From: Yinghuangia sp051388915
GTDB lineage: Bacteria; Actinomycetota; Actinomycetes; Streptomycetales; Streptomycetaceae
Direction of reading: 5' to 3'
NCBI RefSeq assembly: GCF_051388915.1
Contig: NZ_JBPKBH010000007.1
Location: forward strand, 442,169 to 506,168
DNA: 64,000 bases
How positions within the stretch are numbered: the first letter of the stretch is position 1; each line of letters starts with the position of its first letter. Made by a program: the position numbers and the translations under genes. The notes under the pieces are model-generated. The model saw only the letters and a list, made by a program, of their open reading frames with translations, did no database searches and was not told the DNA's origin. Of this stretch, positions 8,595-17,002 are shown piece after piece.

Positions 8595-8626
8595 CCCCGG
8601 GTCCCGCCCGCACAAGGGACCCGGGG
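8595..8626 (+). terminator. Hairpin terminator after the secreted hydrolase
   Basis: An 11-bp perfect stem, CCCCGGGTCCC (8595-8605) with GGGACCCGGGG (8616-8626), around a 10-base loop. No U tract, which is common for actinobacterial terminators. Confidence 0.65.
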
Positions 8627-8710
8627 TAGTCCCCAGGGCGTACGCGTGATCGCCCGAACCGTACCCGCGGGTGATCGGCGCACCCCCCTCCTCTGGCAGA
8701 CTGGGTCCTT

Positions 8711-9748
8711 ATGGGGGAAACACCGACCCAGCAGACCCCGCCGCGGACGTCGCAGGACGCACCGGCGGCGATGGGCTCCGCATCCGCGGCGGAAGAACAG
8801 GCGCCGCTGGCCGCGCGCGTACGCACGTACCTGCAAACCCCCCGCCGCCCGCGCTTCATCGTGGAGCTGGCGCTCGTGGCGCTCAGCTACTGGGTCTACT
8901 CGCTCATCCGCAACGCGGTCCCCAACCGCGAATCCCTCGCCGTGGAACGCGCGTGGCAGCTCCTCGACTTCGAGAAGTCGCTGCACATCGACGTCGAGTA
9001 CGCCATCAACCACGCCGCCGACAAGGTGACCTGGCTGATCGTGGGGATGAACTACTACTACGCCACGCTGCACTTCGTCGTGACGATAGGCGTGCTGGTG
9101 TGGCTGTTCCGCTGGCATCCGGGCCGCTACCGGGCGGTGCGCACCGTCCTGTTCGTCACCACCGGGCTGGCCCTGTTCGGCTACTTCTTCTACGCGTTGG
9201 CGCCGCCGCGGCTGCTGCCCGGCGCGGGCTACATCGACACCGTGCTCGTGCACAACACCTGGGGCTCGATGGCCTCCGGCAACATGAAGAACGTGTCGAA
9301 CCAGTTCGCCGCGATGCCGTCGATGCACATCGGCTGGTCGACGTGGTGTGCGCTGGCCATCTGGAAGTTCGCGAAGCCCATGTGGGTGCGCGTGCTCGGC
9401 CTGCTGTACCCCCTGGTCACGCTGATCGTGATCATGGCGACGGGCAACCACTTCATCCTCGACGCGGTCGGCGGGTGGATCACGCTTGCCGCGGGCTTCG
9501 CCGTCCAGCGGCTGCTGAACGGGCGTTCGGCCTACCAGTTCCCGCGCTACACGCCCGATGACCCGAGGTCTGAGGAGTACGGCGGCGACGGGGACGACAC
9601 CGGTCTGGACGGCTCCCCCGGCCACGAGGACCACGAGTCCGCCGCCTCGGGGAGAATCCCGGCACGGGGTGCGAAATCCCCCAGAGCGCCGGACAATTCC
9701 TCCGGTAGTCAGCGCGAACCGGCCGGTGCCTCCTTCCCGTCGCCGTAG
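8711..9748 (+). CDS. PAP2-superfamily membrane phosphatase (Aur1/IPC-synthase-like)
   Basis: A 345-residue polytopic membrane protein with about five to six helices between residues 45 and 270. The phosphatase motifs are AMPSMHIGW (central His motif) and TGNHFILDAVGG (C-terminal His/Asp motif), as in the PAP2_3/inositol phosphorylceramide synthase-like group. A lipid phosphate or phosphoinositol substrate is likely. The C-terminal 70 residues are acidic and then Ser/Pro-rich and presumably cytosolic. ATG 8711 has no clear RBS; CAGACT eight bases upstream could be the -10 of a leaderless mRNA. Its last 40 bases overlap the 3' end of glnE tail-to-tail. Confidence 0.88.
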   Translation: MGETPTQQTPPRTSQDAPAAMGSASAAEEQAPLAARVRTYLQTPRRPRFIVELALVALSYWVYSLIRNAVPNRESLAVERAWQLLDFEKSLHIDVEYAINHAADKVTWLIVGMNYYYATLHFVVTIGVLVWLFRWHPGRYRAVRTVLFVTTGLALFGYFFYALAPPRLLPGAGYIDTVLVHNTWGSMASGNMKNVSNQFAAMPSMHIGWSTWCALAIWKFAKPMWVRVLGLLYPLVTLIVIMATGNHFILDAVGGWITLAAGFAVQRLLNGRSAYQFPRYTPDDPRSEEYGGDGDDTGLDGSPGHEDHESAASGRIPARGAKSPRAPDNSSGSQREPAGASFPSP

Positions 9749-12700
9749 CTCTCGCCGTAGAACACGCGGTCGACAACCGCCCGGGCGTGCCGCGTGATGC
9801 GGCGGTAGTCCTCGATCACGGTGCCCGCGCCCACCGGCCCGGCGCCGGTCGCGCGGTAGCCGAGCAGGCGCGCCACCCCGGCGAGTTCGCGCACGTCGGA
9901 GGGGAACTGGTCGGACGGTCGGCCGCGTACCACCATGACCGCGTTGCGCACCCGGGTCGCCTCCAGCCACGCGTCGTCCAGCACCTTGGCGTCCTGTGCG
10001 TCCAGCAGCCCGGCCTCGGCCGCCGCGGCCAGGGCCTCGCGCGTCCCGGTGGTCCGCAGTTCCGGAACGGCGTGCGCGTGCTGCATCTGAAGAAGCTGCG
10101 CGACCCACTCCACGTCGGCCAGACCGCCGCGTCCGAGCTTGGTGTGCGTGGTCGGGTCCGCGCCACGCGGCAGCCGCTCGGCCTCGATGCGCGCCTTCAT
10201 GCGCCGGATCTCGCGCACCTCGGCGTCGTTCAGTCCGGCCTGCGGCCAGCGCAGCGGCGCGATGAGGTCGAGGAACCGGGCGCCGAGGTCGGCGTCCCCC
10301 GCGACCGGCGCGGCGCGCAGCAGCGCCTGGCTCTCCCACAGCTTCGACCAGCGCTCGTAGTAGGCGCGGTACGACGCGAGGGTCCGCACGAGCGGGCCCT
10401 GCCGGCCCTCCGGCCGCAGGTCGGCGTCGACCACGAGCGGCGGGTCGGTGGCGGGCAGTTGCAGCAGGCGGCGCATCTCGTTGGCGATGGCGTGCGCCTG
10501 CTTGGCCGCCACGTGCTCCTCGGTGCCCTCCTCGGGCTCGTGCACGAAGACGACGTCGGCGTCGCTCGCGTAGCCCTGCTCGTGTCCGCCGAACCGGCCC
10601 ATCGCGATCACCGCCAGGCGGGTGCCGACGGTCTTCCCGGTTTGCCGCGCGTACTCGTCGGCCGCCGCCCGCAGCGCGCCGGTGAGGGTCGCGGCCGTGA
10701 CGTCCGACAGTGCGCGGCCCACGGCGTCGACGTCGAGCCTGCCGAGCACGTCGGCGGCCACGATGCGGAACAGCTCGCGGCGGCGCACGCTGCGCGCGAT
10801 CTGGACGGCGACCTCGGCGCTCGGCGCCCGGCCGACCGCGGCCAGAACCTCGGCCTCCAGGGCGGTCCGGGAGCGCGGCCGCAGGCCGTCCGGGTCGCCG
10901 AGCAGCGCGACCGCCTCGGGCGCGCGCAGCAGCAGGTCGGGGGCCAGACGTCCGGACGCCAGGACGCGGGCCATGTTCTCGGCCGCCGCGCCGCCGGCCG
11001 ATCCGGCGCCCGAGTCGCGCAGCAGGCGCAAATACCAGTGCGTGTTGCCGAGCGCGTCGGAGACCTGCCGGAAGGCCAGCAGGCCCGCGTCCGGATCGGC
11101 GGAGTCGGCGAACCAGCCCAGCATGACCGGCAGCAGCGTGCGCTGGATGGACGCGCGGCGGCTCACCCCGGAAGCCAGCGCCTCCAGGTGGCGCAGCGCC
11201 CCGACCGGGTCCGCGTACCCGAGCGCCTCCAGGCGTTGGGCGGCGGCCTCGGCGGTGAGCCGGGTCTCGCCGGGCTGGAGCCGGGCGACGGCGTCGAGCA
11301 GCGGACGGTAGAACAGCTTCTCGTGCAGGCGGCGCACCTCGTGCTGGGTGCGGCGCCAGGTGGCCTCCAGTTCGCCCACCGGGTTGGCCCGGAAGCCCAT
11401 CGAGCGGCCGAGCCTGCGCAGGTCTGCGGAGTCGGTCGGGAGGAGGTGGGTGCGGCGCAGGCGGTGCAGCTGGATGCGGTGTTCGAGGAGGCGCAGGAAG
11501 CGGTACGCCTCGTCGAGTGAGGCGCCGTCGGCGCGTCCGACATAGCCCTCGGCCGACAGCGCGGCCAGGGCGTCCAGGGTGGATCCGCTGCGCAGCGACG
11601 TGTCGGCGCGGCCGTGCACGAGTTGCAGCAGTTGCACGGCGAACTCGATGTCGCGCAGGCCGCCGGGGCCCAGCTTCAGTTCGCGCTCGACCTCGGTGTG
11701 CGGGATCGACTCGACGACGCGGCGGCGCATGGCCTGGACGTCGGGCACGAAGTTCTCGCGCTGCGCGGCGGTCCACACGAGCGGCGCGATGTGCTCGAAG
11801 TACCTGCGGCCGAGCGCCATGTCCCCGGCCACCGGGCGGGCCTTCAGCAGCGCCTGGAACTCCCAGGTCTTGGCCCAGCGCTCGTAGTACGCCAGATGGC
11901 TGGCGAGGGTGCGGACCAGCGGGCCGTTGCGGCCCTCCGGACGCAGGTTGGCGTCGACCGGCCAGATGGTGCCCTCGCGGGTGGTGTGCGAGCAGGCGCG
12001 CATCATGGCGGCGGCGATGCGGGAGGCGGCGGCGAGCGCGGCCGCCTCGTCCACGCCGGGCGGGGCCTCGGCGACGAAGACCACGTCGACGTCGCTGACG
12101 TAGTTGAGTTCGCGGCCGCCGCACTTGCCCATGCCGATCACCGCGAGCCGGCACTGCTCTGCCTCGGCGGGGTGTTCGCGGGCGGCCAGGTCGAGGGCCG
12201 CGTCGAGGGTGGCCCCGGCCAGGTCGGCCAGTTCGTGGGCGATCTGCGCGACGTCGGCGGTGCCGCAGACGTCGCGGGCGGCGATGGAGAGGAGGCATCG
12301 GCGGTACGCGACGCGCAGCGCGTCGAGCGCGCCGTCGCCGGACAGCGTGCCGTTCGTGCGGTCGTCGAGGGCGGCGCCGAGCGTGCGGCGGAAGTACTCG
12401 GGCGTGGGGTGCGCGTCCTGCACGTCGTACGTGACCAGGGTCCGCCAGTCCTCGGGGTGCCGGGCCAGGTGGTCGCCGAGTGCGGCGCTGACGCCGAGCA
12501 CGCCGAGCAGGCGGTCGCGCAGCGGCTTGGCCGACGCGAGTGTGGAGAGCAGGACCGGGCGGTCGTCGGCGGCCTCGGCCAGGCGCACCAGGCCGAGCAG
12601 CGCGAGGTCGGGGTCGGCCGTCGCGGACAGCCCGTCGAGCAGTTGCGAGTCGTCGCGTATGCCCGCGAGGACCGGGTCCGCGAGGCGCCGCGGGGGGGGG

Positions 12701-12921
12701 GGGGGGGGGGGGGGANNNNNNNNNNNNNNNNNNNNNNNNNNNNNNNNNNNNNNNNNNNNNNNNNNNNNNNNNNNNNNNNNNNNNNNNNNNNNNNNNNNNN
12801 NNNNNNNNNNNNCGAGGACCGGGTCCGCGAGGCGCCGCGCGGCCGCGGCCGCGTCGGTGAAACCCAGCCTGACCAGGCGCGCTGTGGACACTCCCGCGGA
12901 TACCGGATCCCATGTGGTCAC
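9709..12921 (-). CDS. glnE: Bifunctional glutamine synthetase adenylyltransferase/adenylyl-removing enzyme GlnE (contains assembly gap)
   Basis: GlnE transfers AMP to the regulatory tyrosine of GlnA and removes it. The two nucleotidyltransferase halves are clear: GMGKCGGRELNYVSDVDVVF in the N-terminal deadenylase half and AMGRFGGHEQGYASDADVVF in the C-terminal adenylylase half. Each half is followed by an ADLRPEGRxGPLVRTL block and then a helical domain. The GTG start at 12921 gives VTTWDPVSAG. The deposited frame is 1070 residues, but 12666-12839 duplicates the peptide RRLADPVL around 97 Ns. Collapsing the duplicate gives 1021 residues, close to streptomycete GlnE. Its target is glnA at 742. 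The 3' end overlaps the PAP2 gene on the other strand. Confidence 0.95.
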   Translation of the reverse strand: MTTWDPVSAGVSTARLVRLGFTDAAAAARRLADPVLXXXXXXXXXXXXXXXXXXXXXXXXXXXXXXXXXPPPPPPPPRRLADPVLAGIRDDSQLLDGLSATADPDLALLGLVRLAEAADDRPVLLSTLASAKPLRDRLLGVLGVSAALGDHLARHPEDWRTLVTYDVQDAHPTPEYFRRTLGAALDDRTNGTLSGDGALDALRVAYRRCLLSIAARDVCGTADVAQIAHELADLAGATLDAALDLAAREHPAEAEQCRLAVIGMGKCGGRELNYVSDVDVVFVAEAPPGVDEAAALAAASRIAAAMMRACSHTTREGTIWPVDANLRPEGRNGPLVRTLASHLAYYERWAKTWEFQALLKARPVAGDMALGRRYFEHIAPLVWTAAQRENFVPDVQAMRRRVVESIPHTEVERELKLGPGGLRDIEFAVQLLQLVHGRADTSLRSGSTLDALAALSAEGYVGRADGASLDEAYRFLRLLEHRIQLHRLRRTHLLPTDSADLRRLGRSMGFRANPVGELEATWRRTQHEVRRLHEKLFYRPLLDAVARLQPGETRLTAEAAAQRLEALGYADPVGALRHLEALASGVSRRASIQRTLLPVMLGWFADSADPDAGLLAFRQVSDALGNTHWYLRLLRDSGAGSAGGAAAENMARVLASGRLAPDLLLRAPEAVALLGDPDGLRPRSRTALEAEVLAAVGRAPSAEVAVQIARSVRRRELFRIVAADVLGRLDVDAVGRALSDVTAATLTGALRAAADEYARQTGKTVGTRLAVIAMGRFGGHEQGYASDADVVFVHEPEEGTEEHVAAKQAHAIANEMRRLLQLPATDPPLVVDADLRPEGRQGPLVRTLASYRAYYERWSKLWESQALLRAAPVAGDADLGARFLDLIAPLRWPQAGLNDAEVREIRRMKARIEAERLPRGADPTTHTKLGRGGLADVEWVAQLLQMQHAHAVPELRTTGTREALAAAAEAGLLDAQDAKVLDDAWLEATRVRNAVMVVRGRPSDQFPSDVRELAGVARLLGYRATGAGPVGAGTVIEDYRRITRHARAVVDRVFYGESYGDGKEAPAGSR
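12666..12839. other. Assembly gap in glnE with duplicated flanks
   Basis: A 27-bp sequence is present at both 12666-12692 and 12813-12839. Between them lie an artificial-looking poly-G run (to 12714) and 97 Ns (12716-12812). The offset is 147 bases (49 codons), so the frame happens to survive. The pattern fits a false gap where two overlapping contig ends were not merged. Confidence 0.85.
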
Positions 12922-13269
12922 CAGCCGAGCGTAGCCGCGCAGGGGTCCGCCCCCCAACAGCCAACCCGCCGACGGAGTGCGCGAGTCAGGCCGGATCGGG
13001 GCACGGCAGGTGAGGCGGTACGGGCGGCACGCCGCGGCGGGAGGCAACATGCGGCCGCCGGGAGGGAGCTCCCGACGGCCGCACGCCGTAGGCGCGTCCC
13101 GACCATCGAGTCCCCCGACCGCGATGACCGGTGCCGACGCGCTACCCGCCCGGTGGTTCCGGAGAACCGTCCCGTCAGGTCGTCCGTCCCACGGCCTGGG
13201 GGATCCTCCGTCTTGCCAGTTCTCCATACGCCACCGTACGGGAAGTCACCCTACGTTAGCGTGTCAGTC
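12922..13269. other. Divergent intergenic region between glnE and the TetR gene, with a strong hairpin
   Basis: No gene is supported. The region holds promoters for both neighbours. It also holds an unusual 14-position stem at 13051-13082: GCGGCCG-C-CGGGAG pairs with CTCCCG-A-CGGCCGC around a 4-base loop, with one internal mismatch and no U tract. The TetR gene may be leaderless or start very close to its promoter near 13250-13262. Confidence 0.5.
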
Positions 13270-13881
13270 ATGCGCAACGGTGTTCCCCCGGACAGTGTCC
13301 GAACAGACAGACCCGCACGGTCCGGCAGACGCACGCTGTCGCGGGACGATTGGGCGCGCGCCGCACTGGAGGCGATGCGCGAGAGCGGCCTCGGCGCGAT
13401 CGCCGTCGAACCGCTCGCCGAGCGTCTCGGCACGACCAAGGGCAGCTTCTACTGGCATTTCAAGGACCGCGACGCGCTCATCCACGCCGCCCTCGAACTC
13501 TGGGTCGAGGAGTCGGACGCGATGATGGCGGCCGCCGCCCGCATCACCGATCCGGCCGAACGGGGGCGGTGGCTCACCGAGTTCGCCTTCACCGGGCCGC
13601 AGGGAGCGGACATCAGCACGACGCTGCTGGTGCACTCGGCGCACCCGGTCGTCGGCCCGTTCCTGGAACGGGTGACCGAGCAGCGCATCGCGTGGGGCGC
13701 GTCCCTCAACGAGGAACTGGGCCTTGCCCCGGACGCCGCGCGGCAGCACGCGCTCGCCGCCTGGATGGTCGCGGTCGGCATCGCGCTGGTGCGCCGCGGC
13801 GCGCCGCAACTGCTCCCGCAGGGCGAGGAGTCCGACGCGTTCAAGCGCTACATCATGGAACTGCTGCGCCCGAGGCCGTAA
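13270..13881 (+). CDS. TetR family transcriptional regulator
   Basis: A 203-residue repressor-type protein. The N-terminal helix-turn-helix spans about residues 20-65 (LGAIAVEPLAERLGTTKGSFYWHFKDRDALI), and the rest is an all-helical ligand domain of unknown specificity. ATG 13270 is used; GTG 13261 is an in-frame alternative three codons upstream (VSVMRNG). It is divergent from glnE, convergent with glnA2, and probably monocistronic. No inducer or target can be named. Confidence 0.87.
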   Translation: MRNGVPPDSVRTDRPARSGRRTLSRDDWARAALEAMRESGLGAIAVEPLAERLGTTKGSFYWHFKDRDALIHAALELWVEESDAMMAAAARITDPAERGRWLTEFAFTGPQGADISTTLLVHSAHPVVGPFLERVTEQRIAWGASLNEELGLAPDAARQHALAAWMVAVGIALVRRGAPQLLPQGEESDAFKRYIMELLRPRP

Positions 13882-13887
13882 CCGGCC

Positions 13888-13922
13888 GCCTGCCGAGGTG
13901 CCGCGAGGACGCGTCGGCAGGC
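13888..13922. terminator. Bidirectional hairpin between TetR gene and glnA2
   Basis: A 9-bp perfect stem, GCCTGCCGA (13888-13896) with TCGGCAGGC (13914-13922), placed between two converging genes. Confidence 0.6.
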
Positions 13923-13975
13923 GCGGCGGTCGAGCCGGGCGATCGGGCTGCGCGGGGGCTGCGCGGCCGGGCCGG

Positions 13976-15337
13976 CTACAGGACCGGCAGGTACTTGTGC
14001 AGCTCGAACGGCGTGACCTGCTGCCGGTACTCCTCCCATTCCTGGCGCTTGTTGCGCAGGAAGAACTCGAAGACGTGCTCGCCCAGCACCTCGGGCAGCA
14101 GGTCGCTGCGCTCCATGAGCGCGATCGCCTCGGCCAGGTTCTGCGGCAGCGGCGCGATGCCCAGCGCGCGGCGCTCGGCGTCGGTCAGCGCCCACACGTC
14201 GTCCTCGGCGCCGGCCGGCAGCTCGTAGCCCTCCTCGACGCCCTTGAGCCCCGCGCCCAGCAGGACCGCGAAGGTCAGGTACGGGTTGCACGCCGAGTCG
14301 ATCGACCGCACCTCGATGCGGGTCGACTGGCCCTTGGTCGGCTTGTACATCGGCACCCGCACGAGCGCCGAGCGGTTGTTGTGCCCCCAGCAGATGTACG
14401 ACGGCGCCTCGCCGCCCATCCCCGCCGTGCGCGCCGACGCGCCCCACAGCCGCTTGTACGAGTTCACCCACTGATTGGTGATCGCCGCCATCTCGCCCGC
14501 GTGCCGCAGCAGGCCCGCGATGAAGGAGCGACCCACCTTGGAGAGCTGGTACTCCGCGCCCGCCTCGTAGAAGGCGTTGCGGTCGCCCTCGAAGAGCGAG
14601 AGGTGCGTGTGCATGCCCGAGCCCGGGTACTGCGAGAACGGCTTCGGCATGAAGGACGCGTGCACGCCCTGTTCGAGCGCGACCTCCTTGACCACCAGGC
14701 GGAACGTCATGATGTTGTCCGCCGTGCTGAGCGCGTCGGCGTACCGCAGGTCGATCTCCTGCTGGCCGGGGGCACCCTCGTGGTGGCTGAACTCCACCGA
14801 GATCCCCATGTTCTCCAGCATGGTGATCGCCTGGCGGCGGAAGTCGTGGCTGACCATCTGCGGCGTGTGGTCGAAGTAGCCGCTGTGGTCGACCGGCGTG
14901 GGCGGCGTGCCGTCCAGCGGCATGTCCTTGAACAGGAAGAACTCGATCTCGGGGTGCGTGTAGAACGTGAAGCCCCGGTCCGAGGCGCGCTCCAGGGTGC
15001 GCTTCAGGACATAGCGCGGGTCCGCGAAGGACGGCGAGCCGTCCGGCATGAGGATGTCGCAGAACATGCGGGCGGTCCCGGGCGCCTCGGCGCGCCACGG
15101 CAGTATCTGGAAGGTCGCAGGGTCCGGCTTGGCCAGCATGTCCGATTCGTGGACACGCGCGAAGCCCTCGATCGCCGAGCCGTCGAAGCCGATCCCCTCG
15201 GCGAACGCCTGCTCCAGCTCGGCAGGGGCCACGGCGACCGACTTGAGGAAGCCGAGCACATCGGTGAACCACAGGCGCACGAACCGAATGTCGCGCTCCT
15301 CCAGCGTGCGAAGCACGAACTCCTGCTGCTTATCCAT
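13976..15337 (-). CDS. glnA2: Glutamine synthetase-like enzyme GlnA2 (gamma-glutamylpolyamine synthetase type)
   Basis: A 453-residue member of the type I glutamine synthetase fold with FDGSAIEGF (residue 51), HPEIEFFLF (128-136), GSGMHTHLSLF (239-249) and NNRSALVRVP (320-329). At the position of the adenylylation tyrosine of GlnA (EPVDKDLYELAPEE) it has AEDDVWALTDAE, with Trp382 replacing Tyr. It should therefore not be regulated by GlnE. In S. coelicolor the syntenic GlnA2 was reported to ligate glutamate to polyamines; that role is inferred here from resemblance and position. The ATG start is at 15337; the RBS is weak. Confidence 0.88.
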   Translation of the reverse strand: MDKQQEFVLRTLEERDIRFVRLWFTDVLGFLKSVAVAPAELEQAFAEGIGFDGSAIEGFARVHESDMLAKPDPATFQILPWRAEAPGTARMFCDILMPDGSPSFADPRYVLKRTLERASDRGFTFYTHPEIEFFLFKDMPLDGTPPTPVDHSGYFDHTPQMVSHDFRRQAITMLENMGISVEFSHHEGAPGQQEIDLRYADALSTADNIMTFRLVVKEVALEQGVHASFMPKPFSQYPGSGMHTHLSLFEGDRNAFYEAGAEYQLSKVGRSFIAGLLRHAGEMAAITNQWVNSYKRLWGASARTAGMGGEAPSYICWGHNNRSALVRVPMYKPTKGQSTRIEVRSIDSACNPYLTFAVLLGAGLKGVEEGYELPAGAEDDVWALTDAERRALGIAPLPQNLAEAIALMERSDLLPEVLGEHVFEFFLRNKRQEWEEYRQQVTPFELHKYLPVL

Positions 15338-15454
15338 GGGTACATCTTGGCCTGTCCCGGTTGCGAACACATTACGGGCCCTCCAACAAAGAGGCGGCTC
15401 AGCAGGCCGTTCTCCAGTCGCGTGAGCGGCATCACACCGCGGGCTGCCGGGGAC

Positions 15455-15482
15455 TGTCACATCCGCGGGGGGCTGTCCCGTC
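15455..15482 (+). promoter_or_regulatory. ECF41-type promoter of the decarboxylase-sigma operon
   Basis: TGTCACA (15455-15461), a 17-base spacer and CGTC (15479-15482). This matches the published ECF41 promoter pattern (TGTCACA-n16-CGTC) except for one extra spacer base. It is 60 bases before the ATG of the carboxymuconolactone decarboxylase gene, which is co-transcribed with an ECF41 sigma factor, implying autoregulation. Confidence 0.78.
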
Positions 15483-15541
15483 GTTCTGCCGTCCACCGCA
15501 CACGGGCGGGGGACGGAAAGCACCGGAAGGACCACGGCGAA

Positions 15542-15982
15542 ATGCAGCAGCGCATGGACATCTCGCAGGCCGCACCGCAGGGCTACCAGGCGATCATGGG
15601 CCTGGAGAAGTACGTCCGGGCGAACGTCGACGGCACACTCCTCCACCTGGTCAAGCTGCGCGCCTCGGTGGTCAACGGCTGCGCGTTCTGCGTGGACATG
15701 CACAGCACCGACGCGCTCAAGGACGGCGAGCAGGGCCGCCGCCTGTTCGCCGTCGCCACATGGCGCGAGTCGCCGTTCTTCTCCGAGGTCGAGCGGGCGG
15801 CGCTGGCGCTCACCGACGAGGTCACGGCGCTCGGCGAGCACGGCGTGTCGGACGAGGTGTGGGCGGCGGCGCAGGACGCGTTCTCCGACAAGGAGCTCGC
15901 GGACCTCATCCTGGCGATCAGTACGATCAATGTGTGGAACCGGGTGGCAGTGAGCACGCACCTCCAGCCGCCGGCCCTGTGA
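15542..15982 (+). CDS. Carboxymuconolactone decarboxylase/AhpD family protein
   Basis: A 146-residue helical protein with the AhpD-type redox motif Cys47-Ala-Phe-Cys50-Val-Asp-Met-His54. Members are alkylhydroperoxidases or decarboxylases; the CxxC and His arrangement favours a peroxidase-like thiol chemistry. ATG 15542 begins MQQRMDIS. The stop overlaps the GTG of the ECF sigma gene by four bases (GTGA). A decarboxylase gene of this family linked to the sigma gene is the hallmark neighbourhood of ECF41 sigma factors (COE genes), so this is probably the main regulon member. Confidence 0.9.
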   Translation: MQQRMDISQAAPQGYQAIMGLEKYVRANVDGTLLHLVKLRASVVNGCAFCVDMHSTDALKDGEQGRRLFAVATWRESPFFSEVERAALALTDEVTALGEHGVSDEVWAAAQDAFSDKELADLILAISTINVWNRVAVSTHLQPPAL

Positions 15983-16977
15983 CGGAGACGCTCACCGAAC
16001 GGCGCGACTCCAGGAACGGCGCCGGGGGCGGCTCCGGAAGCGCGTACGACGAGGTCTTCGAGCGGCACCGCGGGGTGCTGCTCGGCCTCGCGTACCGCAT
16101 GCTCGGCAGCTGGTGGGACGCCGAGGACACCGTGCAGGAGGCCTGGCTGCGCTGGAGCCGGGCCACCGGCGAGCCCGGCGCGGAGGCGATCGGCGACCCG
16201 CGCGGCTGGCTCGTCACCGCCACCACGCGGCTCGCCCTCGACCAGTTGCGCTCGGCGCGGCACCGGCGGGAGACGTACGTCGGGCCCTGGGTACCCGAGC
16301 CGGTGCCGACCGGGCGGCTCGCGCTCGACCCGGCGGAGACCGCGGCGCAGCGGTCCACCGTGTCGTTGGCGGCGCTGCGGCTGATGGAGCAGTTGTCGCC
16401 ACCCGAACGGGCGGTCTTCCTGCTGCGCGAGGCGTTCGAGCTGCCGTACCAGGACATCGCCGACGCGCTGGGCATCGGGGCGGCCAACGCGCGGCAGCTG
16501 CACCGGCGTGCGGCCGAGCGCCTGGACCGGGATCGCGCGCGGTTCCGCGTCGACAGCGGCGAACACCACGCGCTGGTCGACCGGTTCGTGGCGGCCGCGG
16601 CGTCCGGGGACCGCAAGGGGCTCGAATCGCTGCTGGCGCGCGATGTGGTCATGTGGAACGACGGCGGCGGCCGGGTCAGCGCCGCCCGCAACCCGATCCA
16701 CGGGCCGGACCGGGTCGTGCGGTTCCTGCTCGGCGTCATCGCACTGTGGCCGCTCACCCGCGCATACCGGGTCGAGGTCAACGGCGGCCCGGCCCTGCTG
16801 CTGGACTTCGGGTCCGTGCGGCTGCTGCTGAGCTTCGAGTCGCACGACGGGAACATCGCCGGCATCCAGGGCATGGTGAACCCGGACAAACTCGGCACGG
16901 TCCCGACGCCGGAGGACGAGCCGGACTTCGTGCTGCACGGGACGCGCCACAACCCGGGCCACTATTCGTCACATTGA
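15979..16977 (+). CDS. ECF41 family RNA polymerase sigma factor (SnoaL-like C-terminal extension)
   Basis: A 332-residue sigma factor. Region 2 spans about 22-92 (YRMLGSWWDAEDTVQEAWLRW) and region 4 about 128-182 (LSPPERAVFLLREAFELPYQDIADALG). A SnoaL-like domain follows (about 195-305). All three ECF41 signature motifs are present: YVGPWVPEP (100-108), DGGGR (228-232, usually DGGGK) and NPDKL (301-305). In this group the extension takes the place of a separate anti-sigma factor and tunes activity. The GTG start overlaps the decarboxylase stop. Signal unknown. Confidence 0.93.
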   Translation: MTETLTERRDSRNGAGGGSGSAYDEVFERHRGVLLGLAYRMLGSWWDAEDTVQEAWLRWSRATGEPGAEAIGDPRGWLVTATTRLALDQLRSARHRRETYVGPWVPEPVPTGRLALDPAETAAQRSTVSLAALRLMEQLSPPERAVFLLREAFELPYQDIADALGIGAANARQLHRRAAERLDRDRARFRVDSGEHHALVDRFVAAAASGDRKGLESLLARDVVMWNDGGGRVSAARNPIHGPDRVVRFLLGVIALWPLTRAYRVEVNGGPALLLDFGSVRLLLSFESHDGNIAGIQGMVNPDKLGTVPTPEDEPDFVLHGTRHNPGHYSSH

Positions 16978-16996
16978 CGTCAAGGTCGGCTAGACT
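16974..16996 (+). promoter_or_regulatory. Leaderless promoter of nadE with adjacent palindrome
   Basis: TAGACT (16991-16996) is followed by exactly six bases and then the GTG start at 17003, the classic actinobacterial leaderless layout. A perfect 10-bp palindrome, TTGACGTCAA (16974-16983), lies just upstream and overlaps the sigma gene stop codon; it may be an operator or chance. Confidence 0.55.
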
Positions 16997-17002
16997 GCTG
17001 CC

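Noticed and set aside
12693..12714. Long G homopolymer as a real slippery or regulatory tract
   Set aside because: It sits directly at an N gap, and the true continuation (CGGCCG) is visible in the duplicated flank, so it is a sequencing artefact.
8345..12964. A 1539-codon open frame antisense-offset to glnE
   Set aside because: It runs across an N gap in another frame of glnE, is extremely Arg/Pro/Gly-rich and has no domain; it is a high-GC shadow frame.
16974..16979. TTGACG as the -35 of the nadE promoter
   Set aside because: It is only 11 bases from TAGACT, too short for a sigma-70-type spacer; treated as part of a palindrome instead.
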